Below are positions 27,555 to 36,957 of a stretch of 64,000 nucleotides of DNA, piece after piece. Location of the stretch: the NCBI GenBank assembly GCA_965216025.1, contig CBDCEX010000015.1, positions 124,001 to 188,000 on the forward strand, read 5' to 3'. A program made the translations under genes and the position numbers. Each line of letters opens with the position of its first letter. Positions within the stretch are counted from its first letter, which is position 1. The notes under the pieces are model-generated. The model ran no database searches. It saw only the letters and a list, made by a program, of their open reading frames with translations, and had not been told where the DNA came from. The stretch comes from JADFQT01 sp965216025 (GTDB taxonomy: Bacteria; Chloroflexota; Dehalococcoidia; Lucifugimonadales; UBA3495).

Positions 27555-29283
27555 CCCGAATCCACCGATGGACACGGATGGACAGCGTGAGGACAACGGA
27601 AGGGGGGTGAGGGAGTACAGGCGCGATAATCCGGGCTCGAACTTGGGTAGACGGGAGGTTGGCGGGCGGTTGGCGGGCGGTCTGCAGGCGCTTTTGGGGG
27701 CGCCGATGGCGGCTTACAGTGGCTGTGGCGAGCGAGATGGCGGGATAGGACACGGCAAGAGGCGCTCGCGGACTGGGCTGGCGCGAGTTTGCGGGGACGT
27801 TGGGTTGGCTGGCGGGTCAGTGGCGGACGGGCGCCGTCAGGCTGGGAGTGGAATGGCTCGCAGTCGGGCCAGGGCGCGGCTGAACTGCTCCTCCCAGGGC
27901 CAGCGCTTGGGAAGATGCAGGGTGATCCGGCGTGCCGAGCGGGTGAGCCGTCCGGCCAGGGCGAAGACCCGCCGCCGGAGGGTCTTGGTGGTCACGATCT
28001 GCTCACCCAGGCCGATGCGGGCTGTCCAGCGAGCCAGGTTGTGGGCCATCACCTGTACCGCCAGCCAGGCGCCGTTGGCGGCGAAGCGGCCCGAGGGGAG
28101 ATGGTTCAGCCCGACGCCGTACTTGAGGTCGCGTATCGCATTCTCGATCTCGGCGTGGCGGCGGTGGTCAGCCTCCAGTTCCAGGGTCTCCCCGTCCCGG
28201 TCGGTGATGAAGCCGTGATAGCTGTAGGTGGCGAAGAGAGCCAGTTGAGAACCGGGCGCCGGCTTCACCCGCCGGACGATGAGCCGTACCGGCACGGCAT
28301 CCGGCTCACTCTGGAAGGGGGTGTAGGTGGTTTCGGCCACATCGGCGGCGCCGTCCATCCAGTAAGGAATCGGCGTCCAGGCATCTTCGGGTATCGCCTC
28401 GATGAGATTGTGCAGGCTTTTGTGCTGGCGGATGGTGATGGAGAAGCGGACATCCATCCGGCGGCAGACGGCGACCACGGCGTGGGTATAGAAGCCGCTG
28501 TCAGCCCGCATGGTGAGCTGCCCGCTGGCCCCGCCGCAGCGAACCCGGCTCACCGTCTCACGCAGGAAGTGGGCGGCGCCCCGGGCGGTGTTGGCCCGGC
28601 CCTCGCGCAGGCGGGCCATCAGCACGTCGCCGGTTCCGGCGGCGACGGCCAGCAGTGGGTGATAGCCCCGTGCGCCGGTATAGCCGTGATGGCGGGCGCC
28701 CTCCTTGGCCAGTCCGTAAGTCTCGCAGATCGTCGAATCAAGGTCGATGGTGAATGGCGCGTCGCCGGGTCCGGCGCCGGCCTTCCAGGCCCGGGCCAGC
28801 AACTCGCGGCTCACCCCGTCCAGCTGGCGGACGTGGCCCCAGGTGAAGCTGCGCAGGAAGGTGCCCAGGGTGGATGGCGCTTTGACTACGCAGCCGAGAG
28901 CGCAGGCCGTCCTGCCGGTGCGCAACGCATCGGCGTCGTCGATGCAGTCGCCGCCCGCCAGCGCGGAAGCCACCAGGGTCATCATCTTGTCGCCGGTGTT
29001 CGCCCGGCCCGGCGCGCCGCCGAGGTCGAGGTGCTTCCCGAGGAGTTGGGGAAGGCCAAGGCGCAGGGCGAGGGTGGCGGGAAGGATCAGCCCGGCATTG
29101 GCCACCAGGCGGTGGTCGTCGAAGGCGATGTGGATGCCGTCGGGTTGGTTGCGTGGTAGCATCTATTGGGTGCTCCTTTTCTGGGACCGGTTTTCTGTTT
29201 CAAAACCATTATCCCAGATTCAGAGGCGCACCCTTTTGTTTCTTCAGCAGGCCTCCCACACGCCGTCCATCGGTGGATTCGGG
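27555..29283 (-). mobile_element. IS1380-like element 1 (1729 bp) inside IS66
   Basis: Perfect 19-bp terminal inverted repeats CCCGAATCCACCGATGGAC at 27555-27573 and the complement at 29265-29283. Flanked by a 5-bp duplication TTTAA (27550-27554 and 29284-29288). It sits in the IS66 transposase gene. Confidence 0.9.
27837..29162 (-). CDS. IS1380-like transposase
   Basis: 441 residues, uninterrupted. DDE features: GDAPFTIDLDSTICETYG (first Asp), GQLTMRADSGFYTHAVVAV (second Asp), and HAEIENAIRDLKYGVGLNHL (Glu). N-terminal NAGLILPATLALRLGLPQLL and the C-terminal basic stretch LTRSARRITLHLPKRWPW match IS1380-family proteins common in Actinobacteria and Chloroflexi. Starts at ATG 29162. About 280 bp between its stop and the left TIR hold nothing recognised. 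Confidence 0.85.
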   Translation of the reverse strand: MLPRNQPDGIHIAFDDHRLVANAGLILPATLALRLGLPQLLGKHLDLGGAPGRANTGDKMMTLVASALAGGDCIDDADALRTGRTACALGCVVKAPSTLGTFLRSFTWGHVRQLDGVSRELLARAWKAGAGPGDAPFTIDLDSTICETYGLAKEGARHHGYTGARGYHPLLAVAAGTGDVLMARLREGRANTARGAAHFLRETVSRVRCGGASGQLTMRADSGFYTHAVVAVCRRMDVRFSITIRQHKSLHNLIEAIPEDAWTPIPYWMDGAADVAETTYTPFQSEPDAVPVRLIVRRVKPAPGSQLALFATYSYHGFITDRDGETLELEADHRRHAEIENAIRDLKYGVGLNHLPSGRFAANGAWLAVQVMAHNLARWTARIGLGEQIVTTKTLRRRVFALAGRLTRSARRITLHLPKRWPWEEQFSRALARLRAIPLPA

Positions 29284-30639
29284 TTTAAGGAAAGGCCGCG
29301 CCAAGACCATTAGTTTCTCCTCCAGCATTAGCTGGGTGCGATGGCCTGGCTGGGCTCGGGGAAGGACCGAGGCCTTGGCCTCCGTGTAGACCTGGTGAAC
29401 CGCCTCGGCCCACTGAGCCAGCCCAGCGTCTTCTGGGTACAACCCTTTCAGGTCATGGATATCCCGCAGCAGATGAGCCCAGCACCGTTGCTTCAGGCCC
29501 GGGTAGTGGTTATAGGCGGCGTAGAAATCACTGACCAACACTCCGCTGAAGGAGGAATCCAGCACCTCATCCACCACCCCCTTATCCCGACCCCGACGCA
29601 GGAAGTATCGTTCGCTGGGAGTGCTGAAGGTCCAAACATAGCCGTTGCTCCCGTCCTGGCGCCAGCCGGTTTCGTCGCCCTGCACCACGGGACTGGCGCG
29701 GACTTGCTCGAGCACCTCTCGCACCGCCGTCTCAGCCTGACGGGCTACTCCATGGACGGCCTGGACGATGGCACCAACACTCAAGTGCAACTGATGGACG
29801 GTCTCCAGGTACCATTGGATGATTCTTATGGGCAACCGTCCCTCCTCCCGCAGGGTCACCATCAGGCTTACCAGATTGACCCCCAGGCGCTGCTGGCCCA
29901 GAACCACCCCCTGCAGGGCCTCTTTGGGCAGCCGGCGCCGCTGGCATACCGGACAGATGCGGGCTACCAGGGCGTGCTCGGTCACTTCTACCGGAGCCAC
30001 CGGTAGCTCAATGACTTCCCGAGTTCGCTGTACCCATTCGCCGTTCAGGTGAGTCCCGCAGTCGGGACAGACCGCCACGGCATGCTCCACCCGCCGGGTA
30101 GGAGTCATGCGCTGGCGGGCGAAGCCATGGCGGCGCGGCTTTCTGGGCTCCTTTTTCTCCGGCGCTTGCCGGCTGGAGTGCGGCTGATTACCCGGCATCC
30201 CCGACGACCCGCGCCGGTTGGGACGGGATTCCAGAACCCCAATCCGCCTTTGCAAATCGGCAATGACTGCCCGCTGGCCGGCAATTATCTCCAGCAGAGT
30301 TTCGCGACTCGCCGCGTTCAGGTCTAGTTCAGTGTCCACCTCCCTGGTATGCCACAACTCCCCCGGCCATGCCAGCGTTTTTCCAACGGCTTTGAGCCAA
30401 TTCACCTCATCAAGTCTGAACAGTTACAGTGGCATCCGCTCACTGTAAAAAAACTGCTAATCAATACCGCCTACATGGGCGTTACCCATTACGGTAAAGA
30501 ACGGTCACGCAAACTTAAAAACTCTACCAAACGTCTAAGGACAGCCACAGACCCTAGGGATTGGATAGTTGTGGAAGGTTTCACTCCACCCATCATATCA
30601 AAGGCCACCTTTGAATTAGCCGAACAAAAGTTAAACCCA

Positions 30640-32371
30640 CATTTCCCATATGGCTAAAAAGCTTTCTCAGTAATTCGTCGATGGTCTTTCAACCATTGTC
30701 TAATTATGGGCCCTTTTTGCGTGTTCCCAGCTATAATAACTCCATGATATGTCCGCTTTGCAGTAAGATGCCGTAGGCATCATGGAGGCACCTGATGGGT
30801 GACGGCGAAAAAGCCTCTCTCCGGCTCCAATTCAACCCCAAAGTCCGCCTGGAATTTCACGGCTCAACCATGACCTCCGACGCTGGTCTTCTTGCCTTTC
30901 GAGAGTTTGATGATGCCTTGGGCCTTACCGAAATCGCTGAGGACTACCTCCAGGAAAGCCGTACCGGACGCAATATCCTTCACCACCTGGTTCCGCTGCT
31001 AAGGCAGTCGATCTACAGCCGCTTGGCCGGCTACGACGACACCAATGACGCAGTGCGCCTTTCCCAAGACCCAGCCATGCGAGTGATCGTGGGATGGCAA
31101 GGCTCGGAGCGGAAAGGAGCCAGCACCAGTGAGATGGGCCGGTTCGAGACGGAGTTCCTGACCCAAGAGGACAACCTGAAGGGGCTGGCACGAATAAATG
31201 CCCAGTGGGTGGAACGAGCTATGGCCCATACCCTACACCGGCGAGTAATCCTGGATATGGACAGTTCCGAGAGTCCAGTGCACGGCCAGCAGGAGGGAGC
31301 AGCCTATAACGGCCACTTTGAATGCGTCTGCTATCACCCTCTCTTTCTGTTCAACCAGTTCGGGGATTGTGAAGCAGCTAAGCTACGGTCAGGCAACGCC
31401 CACAGTGCCGATGATTGGCAAGAAGTCCTTGATCCGGTGGTGGAGCGTTATTTGACAGCAGCGGTCAGGCTGCTGTTTCGTGCTGACGCCGCCTTCGCCA
31501 AGCCGGAGATATACGATTATCTGGAAGCAAGAAACATCGGCTACGCCATCAGGCTGCGGTCCAACCAGGTGCTGCAGCGGGAGATAGCGCCCCGGCTAAT
31601 ACGGCCTACGGAGTGGCTTTCCCCGAAGCCCATCGTCTCCTATCATGACTTCGTCTACCAGGCCCAGAGCTGGAACGTTGCTCGGAGAGTGGTCTCTAAG
31701 GTGGAGTGGCACCAGGGAGAACTGTTTCCCAGAGTGGGCTTCATCGTCACCAATCTGAGCTATCCAAACATCGGGATAGTCCGCTTTTACAATGGCCGAG
31801 GGACCGCGGAGCAATGGATAAAAGAAGGCAAGTACGCCCTGAACTGGACCAGGTTGTCCTGCCACAAGTTCGTGGCCAATCAGGTCAGGCTGGAGTTGTT
31901 CGTACTGGCTTACAACCTGGGCAACTCCATGAGAAGGCTAGCCTTACCGGAGGCAATGAAGCACTGGTCGTTGACCAGTCTGCAGACCAGGATGATCAAG
32001 ACTGGAGGACGGTTGGTGCGCCATGCCGGAAGGCTGGTGTTTCAGCTTGCTGAGGTGCTGGTGAGCCGGGAAATGCTAGGCGGGATACTGGAACGAATTG
32101 GCCGGCTTAGGCTGGCTCCTGGCTAGTCCACTTTAGGAGCGTCGGGATTGGTTACGGTTACGGGGTCGCACAGGGCAAAAGAGCTTCCCAAGGGCGAGAC
32201 TTGGGCGTAGACAAGCGGTTTGGGGCTTTTACGCTTGGCAGTACAGTGGTTGCCCAATGAAAGCGGGGACTTTGAGTGAATCAGGCCGCATCAGACCGCA
32301 TTTGACGCCCTTGGAATGCGGGATTATATTTGGCGGTATCCCCGCGGGAGCTATATCCAGGAAAGGTGGTT
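30640..32371 (+). mobile_element. IS1380-family element 2 (ends approximate)
   Basis: Inserted in the serine recombinase between FELAEQKLN and the zinc-ribbon part. Possible ends are CCACATTTCC near 30639 and GGAAAGGTGG at 32362-32371, an imperfect inverted pair. I could not find a clear target duplication, so the limits are uncertain by some tens of bases. Confidence 0.65.
30795..32126 (+). CDS. IS1380-family transposase
   Basis: 443 residues, intact. Starts MGDGEKASLRLQFNPKVRLE. DDE motifs: RVILDMDSSESPVHGQQEGA (first Asp), LLFRADAAFAKPEIYDYLEA (second Asp), and GRGTAEQWIKEGKYALNWTR (Glu). NGHFECVCYHPLFLFNQFGD is a strong family mark. Unlike the neighbouring IS1380-like protein at 27837, so the two arrived independently. 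The 5' region has ATGGAGGCACCTG before the ATG. Confidence 0.92.
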   Translation: MGDGEKASLRLQFNPKVRLEFHGSTMTSDAGLLAFREFDDALGLTEIAEDYLQESRTGRNILHHLVPLLRQSIYSRLAGYDDTNDAVRLSQDPAMRVIVGWQGSERKGASTSEMGRFETEFLTQEDNLKGLARINAQWVERAMAHTLHRRVILDMDSSESPVHGQQEGAAYNGHFECVCYHPLFLFNQFGDCEAAKLRSGNAHSADDWQEVLDPVVERYLTAAVRLLFRADAAFAKPEIYDYLEARNIGYAIRLRSNQVLQREIAPRLIRPTEWLSPKPIVSYHDFVYQAQSWNVARRVVSKVEWHQGELFPRVGFIVTNLSYPNIGIVRFYNGRGTAEQWIKEGKYALNWTRLSCHKFVANQVRLELFVLAYNLGNSMRRLALPEAMKHWSLTSLQTRMIKTGGRLVRHAGRLVFQLAEVLVSREMLGGILERIGRLRLAPG

Positions 32372-33143
32372 TGATCTGGGGAATCCCGGTTAAAGGAGCC
32401 CAAAGCACGGACAGGCAAGGCCATTGAGCCCTACCTACTCCCTGGACACCTACTTTGTGGCTATTGCGATACACCGATGGTTGGAGCCACGATGAACCGG
32501 TATTACCGGTGCCGGGCTACTTACCACACAGCCACAGGTCCAAAGCAATGCGATGCCCCTTATATTCCTTACGCCAAGCTTGAAGCTGCGGTGTGGGAAA
32601 CAACAACTCGAGTGTTAGATCATCCGGACGTCGTTCTTACTGAAATACGTCGGTTAAAGGACTCCCAGAAAAACCCTATAGGTGACGATATAGCGCGCCT
32701 AAACAAGGAAATAAAGCAATGCAAAGACCAGGAATCCAGGCTAGTAAAACTTTATCAGTTTGGAGAAATTGATGACGCCCTAATCAAGGAGCAGTCGTCC
32801 CCGCTCAAACTGAGACGAGAGGGTTACGAAGCTGAATTGGAGAAACTGGCCTCACAGCGCCTGGCCAAAAGTAAATGAGGCTTTAACACAACAGGGACTG
32901 GGCATCGAACTGCGGAACCTGAAGGCTGAGGACCTGGAACAACTGGTGGAAGCCCTAACCGACTTGGAGGTCGATATTCAGGACGACCATCAAAGGGTGC
33001 GTGTTACGTAGAGTAACTGATCGGCAGCGGGCAGCCACAGTTTAGCTTGCGCTATTAAATCAAGGCATAGTACAGTCTTAACGCGGATTCATCGACAGGT
33101 GCCGGAGGGCTGCCAGCCAGGCGCCACGTTACTATTTCGCGGT

Positions 33144-33557
33144 ATGCTCGGAGTATCCGTGAGCCTGATCCGGCTGACGGCCGTACGCTTCAACTTTTCT
33201 ACATTCCATCGCCGAATGGTTGGTCTCGCAGCTTTGCCAACAATTGTTCCTTTGACGTTCGCGATCATAGTGGTGCTAGGCCTGGCGATTGGTGGCCCTC
33301 GACGTATCTCCGACACTATGGCCTCTATCTTTCTCTTCCTGGTCCCTGCTGCTGTGGTCGTGGCATTATGGCTGGACGCAGGTCTGGGAAGGAGAAAAAA
33401 TACTTCGTGGCTCAGGGTTGCGGTGCAAGTTGTAATTGCCTTGATGATTGCTGCAGGGTTGACATGGTTCGGGATAAGCACCGGGGATTTCCTAAGTTCA
33501 TTCATCCTGTTCGCGATTCCCATTCCTGCAGCAAGCCAGGACCTTCCAGCAGAGTGA
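33144..33557 (+). CDS. hypothetical membrane protein, C-terminus fused to IS relic
   Basis: About 137 residues with four hydrophobic segments (MVGLAALPTIVPLTFAIIVV, MASIFLFLVPAAVVVALWL, VAVQVVIALMIAAGLTWF, FILFAIPIP). It runs into the IS1182 relic at about 33544 and stops there (SQDLPAE), so its natural C-terminus is probably lost. Start uncertain: ATG 33144 is the best in-frame choice. No family recognised. Confidence 0.5.
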   Translation: MLGVSVSLIRLTAVRFNFSTFHRRMVGLAALPTIVPLTFAIIVVLGLAIGGPRRISDTMASIFLFLVPAAVVVALWLDAGLGRRKNTSWLRVAVQVVIALMIAAGLTWFGISTGDFLSSFILFAIPIPAASQDLPAE

Positions 33558-33921
33558 GGGCTTTGCTGAATACCGTAGTCGGCGGCAGGCGGCCGAGCAT
33601 CGCCTGGCTCGGCTAGTGCAACTGGGGGTCCGCCAATCTCGCTACTTCGGCCGAGCCAAGACCCGATTCCAACTACTCATGGCGGCCATGGTGGCCAACC
33701 TGACCCTGGTGGCCACTAAGATGGAGATGATGTCCCAGACTCCAGGCTCCTCCCAAGATAGATCGGGCCAGCACGCCGCAGGGTCACCCATCATTACGGC
33801 CGGATTCATGTTGGCCGCAGTCAGCTGGGTCGCCCTTAGCCTATACCGCAGACCTGGTCCAATCCACTGGTTATCCTCCAACCCATCTCGTCACAGCAGG
33901 GCTTTTCAGCCGGGTTTCTAG
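33544..33921 (+). pseudogene. IS1182-type transposase, C-terminal remnant
   Basis: Encodes QSEGFAEYRSRRQAAEHRLA, RLVQLGVRQSRYFGRAKTRF and QLLMAAMVANLTLVATK, matching the C-terminal quarter of the intact transposase at 60161 (there QHSEGFTEYRQRRVVVEHRL). Ends FQPGF with the stop TAG inside the terminal repeat GGGTTTCTAG, exactly as in the intact copy. It interrupts the pcm gene on the other side. Confidence 0.85.
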
Positions 33922-33926
33922 GCCCC

Positions 33927-34381
33927 CATCACCGCAGACCACCCGTACCCTGTCGAATCCAGCGCCGGATAAATGCTTGCGTGCGCTTTCGCAGAGGTCC
34001 TCTTCGATATCTACCGTGACCACCTGCCCGGAGTTACCGACGACATGGGCCAGAAGGGCCACCTTGTAGCCGGTTCCTGCTCCTATCTCCAGCACCCGGT
34101 AGTCAGGCTTCAGGTCGAGTTGTTCCAGCATCGTTGCCATCATGGCCGGCGTGGAAGGATGAACTGACGACTTGGTCGTCTATGCGCTTAGTTGGAATAG
34201 ATTGGTCACAGTAGACTTGGTCGAGCGCTACGTCTGGTAAAAACAAGTGCCGGGGGACGTTGCGGAAAGCCTCTTCCACCCTCGGCGTGTGAATGCATCC
34301 CGCGCTTTTGAGGTAGTCCACCAGAGACCGATGTAGCGCGAAAATGTCATCAGACCCTTCTGAAGAAGAAAGTTGTTGCAT
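33927..34381 (-). pseudogene. pcm: protein-L-isoaspartate O-methyltransferase, truncated and frameshifted
   Basis: N-terminal part MQQLSSSEGSDDIFALHRSL, VPRHLFLPDVALDQVYCDQS and RIDDQVVSS is typical Pcm (RxxFvp...aY.d..i). A frame change near 34165 follows, then PAMMATMLEQLDLKPDYRVL and EIGAGTGYKVALLAHVVG (AdoMet motif I). Coding stops making sense after RVRVVCGDGG where the IS1182 relic begins, so the C-terminal third is gone. Would repair isoaspartyl damage in proteins; here inactive. Confidence 0.8.
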
Positions 34382-34467
34382 CTGTCACTCCGTCTCCGGG
34401 GCGCCTTTTCATGGGATCAAAATGCCAGCAGACTGGAGAGTGGATAGTTGTAGTCGATAGTTGGTTC

Positions 34468-35066
34468 TTACTCCCCCAGAATTTCCGCCGTCCAAATTAA
34501 TACTGGATGCTCGAGCGTCGGAGCTGCAAAACTGGACGAACGATTGGGGAAGACTCTTCGTAGTATGGCCTGTTCCACCAGATTGGTAATGATGTGATAC
34601 CGCCCTGAGATATCCTCGTCGGGGAAGCGGCGGAAGATGTGTTCGCGAACAGGCTCGTATACCTGGTAATTGGCCGGGTAATCCTCGTGACAGTGCACCA
34701 ATTCATGGATCGGTACGGTGCAGGCATTGGGGACATCGTCTTCTATCGGGAATGTTAGCGGATCCTTAAACGCTAGGAAGTAGGTCCAAGGATGAACGGG
34801 GTATGCTACCGCCTCGTTTGAAAACTGATAGCCGACTCCCGGAAATCGGCAAAACCCGAGTCGTTAATCAGATCCCAAGCTCACTGGCAATCTGAGGCGA
34901 ACCATTTGCCTTTCGACACATAGTCGGTCTCCCAATCCTCATCCTCATAATGCTGCTCGAAGAATTGTTCGTCCAACGCACCGGTCCAGCCACTAATCTG
35001 TGCGTCGTAGGCTGGCGAGTACCGGATAATTAGCTGAGACATCACACTCCCGAAAATGAAACCCAA
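34468..35066 (-). pseudogene. unrecognised protein, probably disrupted
   Basis: Two stretches look like parts of one protein: MSQLIIRYSPAYDAQISGWT to WFASDCQ (35042-34881), a TGA, AWDLINDSGF, then in another frame CRFPGVGYQFSNEAVAYPVH, EDDVPNACTVPIHELVHCHE and FRRFPDEDISGRYHIITNLV to the stop at 34468. HELVHCHE resembles a metallopeptidase HExxH only loosely (HELVH). The join is my inference. No family recognised. Confidence 0.4.
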
Positions 35067-35180
35067 CTTTCGCGAAACTCGCAGTATCGCAACGCTTTCT
35101 TCGCCGACACCAAAACCCTTAGTAACTATCTCAATACCTTGAATTGAATTTGAAACTTATATTATACTTCCACCAAAAGT

Positions 35181-35362
35181 GTGGAGGTGAAAGCAGTGAA
35201 ACCAATGAGGCAAGTTGAACCGCTGGAGACTATTTGGGAGATTCCGGACGATTTGTGGGAGAAAGTTGAGCCAGTGATCCTGGCGGGAACCCCTCCCAAA
35301 ACCACCGGTCGCAAGCGGGTCAACCCAAGGCCAATCCTTAACGGAATTATCTTTCGCTTACG
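35181..35362 (+). pseudogene. IS5-type transposase N-terminal fragment
   Basis: Encodes ETIWEIPDDLWEKVEPVILA and GRKRVNPRPILNGIIFRLRS, the DUF4096-like head of IS5/IS1031-type transposases. Cut off where IS21 copy 2 begins at about 35363. The remaining part is not found right of the IS21 element. Confidence 0.75.
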
Positions 35363-35453
35363 TAGTGTGATCAACGACAATTAGAATTGCCGGTTTTGCC
35401 TAACCGGAAGAAATAGGTGACCATTCACCGGAGTCGTTATTGGGTGTGTGTGG

Positions 35454-36957
35454 ATGGTCAAGGGACAACAAGTACGTCGACTGAGGCAAAAGCTTATGGA
35501 AGGTAAAACTCAACAAGTAGCGGCGGCGGCCGCTGGAATGAGCGTCCGTACGGCCCGTACCTGGCAGCGGGGGCCATTGCCCTCGGAACGGAAGGCGGCG
35601 CGAACCTGGCGGACCCGGCCGGATCCCTTCGCTTCGATCTGGAGTGAAGCCGTCGAACCCTTGCTGCGGCGGGACCCAAAAGGGGCCCTCCAGGCCACTA
35701 CCATCCTGGAATGGTTGGAAGAAGGCTACCCGGGACAGTTCAGTCCGGCCCAACTCCGGAGCCTCCAGCGCCGTCTTCGGGACTGGCGTGCCCTGCATGG
35801 TCCGGAACAGGAGGTGTTCTTTCCCCAGGTACATCCACCCGGCCGGGAAGCCCAACTGGATTTCACAGACGCCGGCGAACTGCGGGTCACTATCGCCGGC
35901 CAGCCTTTCGCTCACCGCTTCTTCGAGTTCATCCTTAGCCACTCGGGGTGGCGGTTTGTAGACCTGGCCTTTGGAGAGACCCTTCGGCGGGCTCAGGGCA
36001 GGCTCTATGAAGCCCTGCAGAAAGGGTTGCAGGGTGCGCTGTGGGACCTGGGCGCGGTGCCCCGGGTGGTCCGCAGCGACAACCTCTCGGCGGCCACCCA
36101 CGAGCTGCGGGAAACCAAAGGACGCACTCTCAACCAGCGCTACGCCGCCCTGCTGGAGCACTACGGCCTCCAAGCTACCCGAACCACCCAGGTCGTCCCA
36201 CGAGAACGGGGTGGCGGAGCAGGCCCATTACCGGCTCAAGACCGCTCTGGACCAGGCCCTGCTGCTGAGAGGCAACCGGGATTTCCCCACCGTGGCGGCC
36301 TACAGTGCCTTCGTCCAGGGGATAGTGGATAAGGCTAACCAGCGGGTCCAAGGGAAATTGGCTGAGGAGTGGCCCCACCTCCGGCCGCTGCCAGCGGCGG
36401 CAGTGCCGGAGTACACCACCTGGCGCGTCCGGGTCAAGAAGTGGGGCACCATCCGGGTGACCAACAAGACCTACAGCGTACCCTCCAGGTTGCGTGGCTA
36501 CGAGGTGGCAGTGCATCAGTACGCCGATTATCTGGAGGTTTACTACAAAGGACAACTGGTGGAGCAGCTGGAGAGGGTGCGGGGAGAACAGACAGCCCGC
36601 ATCGACTACCGGCACATCATCTGGTCCCTGGTGCGCAAACCCGGTGCCTTCGCCCGGTACCGGTTCCGAGAGCATCTCTTCCCGACCCAGGTCTTCCGGC
36701 TGGCCTACGACGCCCTGAGCCGATGGCATGGTGGCCGGGCTGATGGGGAGTACGTCCGCATACTGCACCTGGCGGCCAGCACCCTGGAGGCCAGGGTGGA
36801 GCGGGGCCTCTGCCAGCTTCTGGAGACCGGCCGACCCTTTGACTACGCGGCGGTTCGGGAGTTGGTAGCCCCCGCACCACCTCAGGTACCCCAACTCCCA
36901 TCCCTCAGCGCCCCGGACCTGAAGGTCTATGACGCCTTGTTGCAGGGGGTGGGCTGA
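35454..36957 (+). pseudogene. istA: istA with one frameshift
   Basis: The first part reads MVKGQQVRRLRQKLMEGKTQ, a helix-turn-helix, GREAQLDFTDAGELRV (first Asp), VPRVVRSDNLSAATHEL (second Asp). Near 36195 one base is out of step and coding continues in the next frame as SHENGVAEQAHYRLKTALDQ (Glu in NGVAEQ) to DALLQGVG at 36957. Between FGE and YEALQKGLQ there is an extra TLRRAQGRL from the dispersed repeat at 35980. The single indel may be real or an error. Stop overlaps the istB start. Confidence 0.75.
35980..36005 (+). repeat. dispersed LRQAQGRL repeat, copy 3 (in frame inside istA 2)
   Basis: GGCTCAGGGCAGGCTC core preceded by CCCTTCGGCG. One base differs from the copy at 25692. It adds LRRAQGRL to a second, unrelated istA at a different site from copy 2. 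Confidence 0.7.

Larger units (their letters stand above)
27271..30339 (-). pseudogene. IS66 transposase TnpC, interrupted
   Basis: The N-terminal part (right side) begins VDTELDLNAASRETLLEIIA with a leucine-zipper-like helix, then the zinc-finger VCPDCGTHLNG and CPVCQRRRLP, and catalytic motifs SPVVQGDETGWRQDG and SGVLVSDFYAAYNHYPG. It breaks off at VLARPFLK (29288). The remainder resumes left of the inserted element as DPLAVQAKLCRRMERF, then DPAVPSDNNAAERSLRHLV with the last Glu, ending LLASPQI. Rejoining at FLK-DPL gives a full-length TnpC, so it was intact when the IS1380-like element arrived. Confidence 0.85.
27263..30427 (-). mobile_element. IS66-family element, itself split by an IS1380-like element
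   Basis: Ends GTAAGTGTTTAGATTTGAGG at 27263 and the imperfect complement finishing GTTAC at 30427 (about 16 of 20 matching). A perfect 8-bp target duplication AGTGGCAT flanks it (27255-27262 and 30428-30435), the size known for IS66. No tnpA/tnpB accessory genes are seen; only the large transposase is present. Confidence 0.9.
27017..33011 (+). pseudogene. large serine recombinase, split by nested transposons
   Basis: Three pieces of one gene. Piece 1 (27017-27262): GRFPVGTGLGLYGYINQW, EEAAVVLQIFDLCLSGI, NLQGIPTKGGSKWH. Piece 2 (30428-about 30640): PLTVKKLLINTAYMGVTHYG, DPRDWIVVEGFTPPIISKAT, FELAEQKLN. Piece 3 (about 32375-33011): LLPGHLLCGYCDTPMVGATM (zinc-ribbon), NRYYRCRATYH, a coiled coil, then one frame change near 32867 and NLKAEDLEQLVEALTDLEVD. 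These are the recombinase and zinc-beta-ribbon domains. The N-terminal catalytic Ser domain is missing, since an in-frame TAA at 27014 precedes piece 1. Such enzymes integrate phages and ICEs. Piece 1 and 2 rejoin exactly at SKWH-PLTV after removing IS66 and one 8-bp duplication. Confidence 0.85.

Noticed and set aside
27568..29313. Long plus-strand frames opposite the IS1380-like transposase
   Set aside because: They are antisense shadows of a GC-rich gene; the minus strand has the DDE motifs.
34468..34736. A zinc metallopeptidase from HELVHCHE
   Set aside because: Only part of an HExxH-like pattern and no supporting fold features.
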